8,023 nt of DNA, taken from an uncultured Methylophaga sp. GTDB lineage: Bacteria; Pseudomonadota; Gammaproteobacteria; Nitrosococcales; Methylophagaceae. Below the pieces are notes generated by a model. It saw nothing but the letters and a program-made list of their open reading frames with translations. It did not search any database and was not told where the DNA came from. How positions within the stretch are numbered: the stretch's first letter is position 1; each line of letters starts with the position of its first letter. The translations under genes and the position numbers were made by a program. Positions 7,198-8,023 of this stretch are shown one piece after another. The DNA is taken from NCBI GenBank assembly GCA_947631375.1, contig CANRLD010000078.1:1-8023 (forward strand), in the 5' to 3' direction.

Positions 7198-7368
7198 CAA
7201 TTGGCTATATTGATAGTAAGTGTTTTTCGGGGCATGAGCATGACATTGAGCAGATGATTTGCTGCCAGAATACTCTTGGCATTGAGGAGGCGAAGATAAG
7301 CACGGTGGATTGGATGAAAGTACTGCTTTTAAATTACTGGTGAGGCAGTATTTTTAATTCGCTATCGC
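7198..7368. other. Gene-free stretch, mostly featureless
   Basis: No convincing gene, RNA or mobile-element end is visible here. A plus-strand open frame (GTG 7149 to TGA 7343, 64 codons) crosses it, but it has no ribosome site, begins next to the inverted repeat and codes for an unfamiliar peptide. Promoters for the two divergent flanking genes are expected in or around this region. Confidence 0.5.
7317..7355 (+). terminator. Weak terminator-like hairpin
   Basis: AAAGTACTGC (7317-7326) can pair with GCAGTATTTT (7345-7354), nine Watson-Crick pairs and one G-T, with an 18-nt loop and a run of five T. The stem is AT-rich and the loop long, and no confident gene lies upstream, so this may be chance. 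Confidence 0.25.
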
Positions 7369-7374
7369 TATAAT
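7369..7374 (+). promoter_or_regulatory. -10-like TATAAT upstream of the double hairpin and the TerC gene
   Basis: A consensus TATAAT on the plus strand. The hexamers at the right distance upstream (GCAGTA, CAGTAT) are poor -35 elements. If used, the transcript would begin near 7381 and run about 80 nt before entering the first hairpin at 7462. It is the best promoter candidate for the TerC leader or a small RNA. Confidence 0.35.
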
Positions 7375-7461
7375 ATAGTTTAAGCTCTAAACAGTGTGTT
7401 CATTACCAAAGCAAACATATTAAGAAGATGACTGATAATAACGACCCAGATAGTCCCTGTC

Positions 7462-7508
7462 GAACGAGGCTGGTTTCCATCAATGGAAACCAGCCTCGTT
7501 CAATCTTT
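7462..7508 (+). terminator. 19-bp perfect hairpin, first of a tandem pair
   Basis: Arms 7462-7480 and 7483-7501 are perfectly complementary over 19 bp, giving an 18-bp stem with a TCAA loop in practice. AATCTTTTC follows, with four T in a row at 7506-7509, a modest T-tract. On the minus strand no T-run follows, so it should act on plus-strand transcripts, upstream of the TerC gene rather than at the end of a known gene. Confidence 0.6.
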
Positions 7509-7532
7509 TCAATCCAGAATCTGGCGAGTGCG

Positions 7533-7562
7533 CGCCTCGGATGTTCCATCCGAGGCGTTTTT
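7533..7562 (+). terminator. Strong intrinsic terminator 35 nt before the TerC start codon
   Basis: CGCCTCGGATG (7533-7543) pairs with CATCCGAGGCG (7547-7557), an 11-bp GC-rich stem with a 3-nt loop, followed directly by TTTTT (7558-7562). This is a textbook plus-strand intrinsic terminator. No plus-strand gene ends nearby and only 34 nt remain before the TerC ATG, so it ends a small RNA or attenuates the TerC message. Confidence 0.8.
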
Positions 7563-7596
7563 GTGTCTGTGCCACGCGCTGTATAAGGCTTAAATC

Positions 7597-8023
7597 ATGG
7601 AATTTCTTGCAGATCCGAATATCTGGATAGGCCTTATCACACTTATCATGCTTGAAGTCGTCCTCGGCATCGATAATCTGGTATTTATCGCCATTCTGGC
7701 GGACAAGCTGCCACCAGAGCAGCGTGATAAGGCTCGTATTATTGGTCTTTCTCTGGCGCTTGCCATGCGAGTGGTATTATTGTTTTCGATCACCTGGATC
7801 GTGACATTGACGCAGCCACTGTTCTCCATAGCTGACTTTGAGTTCTCCGGTAGAAGTTTAATCCTGATTTTGGGCGGGATCTTTTTGCTGGCAAAAGGCA
7901 CGATGGAGTTGCATGAGCGCCTGGAAGGGGAACATAAACCCAAGGAAGACAGAATCGTGCATGCCGTCTTCTGGCAAGTGATCGTCCAGATCGTGGTACT
8001 TGATGCAGAGTTTTCTCTCGACA
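7597..8023 (+). CDS. TerC-family integral membrane protein, YoaE/YegH-like, N-terminal part
   Basis: The frame is open to the window edge: 142 residues are visible. The N-terminus matches E. coli YoaE very closely, including the LPPEQRDKAR stretch (38-47). Visible membrane segments lie near 9-33, 50-70, 87-100 and 124-140. The acidic TerC motif EVVLGIDN (20-27) is present, and the second motif reads LDAEFSLD (135-142), where YoaE has LDAVFSLD. YoaE-type proteins carry CBS and CorC/HlyC-like domains after the TerC part; those would lie outside the window. TerC proteins are linked to metal export, notably manganese for Alx/MntP-regulated relatives, but YoaE's substrate is not established. The ATG has AAGG (7586-7589) seven bases upstream. 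Its leader contains the two terminator-like hairpins, which suggests regulated read-through or a distal promoter. Confidence 0.93.
   Translation, partial: MEFLADPNIWIGLITLIMLEVVLGIDNLVFIAILADKLPPEQRDKARIIGLSLALAMRVVLLFSITWIVTLTQPLFSIADFEFSGRSLILILGGIFLLAKGTMELHERLEGEHKPKEDRIVHAVFWQVIVQIVVLDAEFSLD

Noticed and set aside
7149..7343. 64-codon plus-strand open frame after the fusion gene
   Set aside because: GTG start with no ribosome site, overlap with the inverted repeat, and an unfamiliar peptide with no recognisable motif.
7533..7562. tRNA fragment or CRISPR-like repeat in the GC-rich hairpins
   Set aside because: No T-loop consensus, no cloverleaf and no regularly spaced repeat; a stem with T5 is a terminator.
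7375..7596. yybP-ykoY manganese riboswitch before the TerC gene
   Set aside because: Expected because some TerC genes carry it, but I could not find its conserved core loops; only two simple hairpins are visible.
7590..7943. 117-codon minus-strand open frame
   Set aside because: Antisense to the TerC coding sequence, which is clearly supported by family similarity.

Overview
The window reads as a chromosomal segment of a free-living gammaproteobacterium with moderate GC content. The evidence is a composite GGDEF/EAL signalling protein, a CcoG/RdxA cytochrome cbb3 accessory protein, a MocR-type regulator and a TerC protein very close to enterobacterial YoaE. I cannot fix the genus; something near the Aeromonadales is a guess. 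No insertion sequence, phage gene, rRNA, tRNA or CRISPR array is visible.

Layout. (1) 1-2076, plus strand: a membrane-anchored PAS-GGDEF-EAL protein, cut at its 5' end by the window edge. Its periplasmic sensor looks internally deleted, its diguanylate cyclase motif is degenerate (GADEF) and its phosphodiesterase motifs are intact. (2) 2077-2329: an intergenic region with four copies of a CCATACA/TGTATGG box, a likely operator cluster for the next gene. (3) 2330-3721, plus: a MocR/GntR regulator with a PLP-dependent aminotransferase-like domain. (4) 3743-5164, plus: ccoG, only 21 nt downstream and probably cotranscribed. A 15-bp perfect hairpin follows it. (5) 5395-5553, plus: a 52-residue His-rich lipoprotein ending in CPPGQAKKGNC, easily missed because of its size. 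(6) 5597-7129, minus: a GNAT-acetyltransferase/nitrilase-fold fusion protein of the YhcX type, convergent with the lipoprotein. (7) 7130-7596: a 467-nt gap between divergent genes. It holds an inverted repeat in front of the fusion gene and two tandem terminator-like hairpins (19 bp perfect, then 11 bp plus T5) in front of the last gene. (8) 7597 to the end, plus: the N-terminal 142 residues of a YoaE-like TerC membrane protein, cut by the window edge.

The genes do not form one pathway. The most coherent group is the regulator, ccoG and the His-rich lipoprotein: CcoG acts in copper handling for cbb3 oxidase assembly, and a His-rich periplasmic lipoprotein next to it suggests metal binding, although it has its own promoter-like sequence. 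The parts least explained by known families are the lipoprotein, the MocR operator cluster, the sensor deletion in the first gene, and the double-hairpin leader of the TerC gene, which may be a small RNA or an attenuator.
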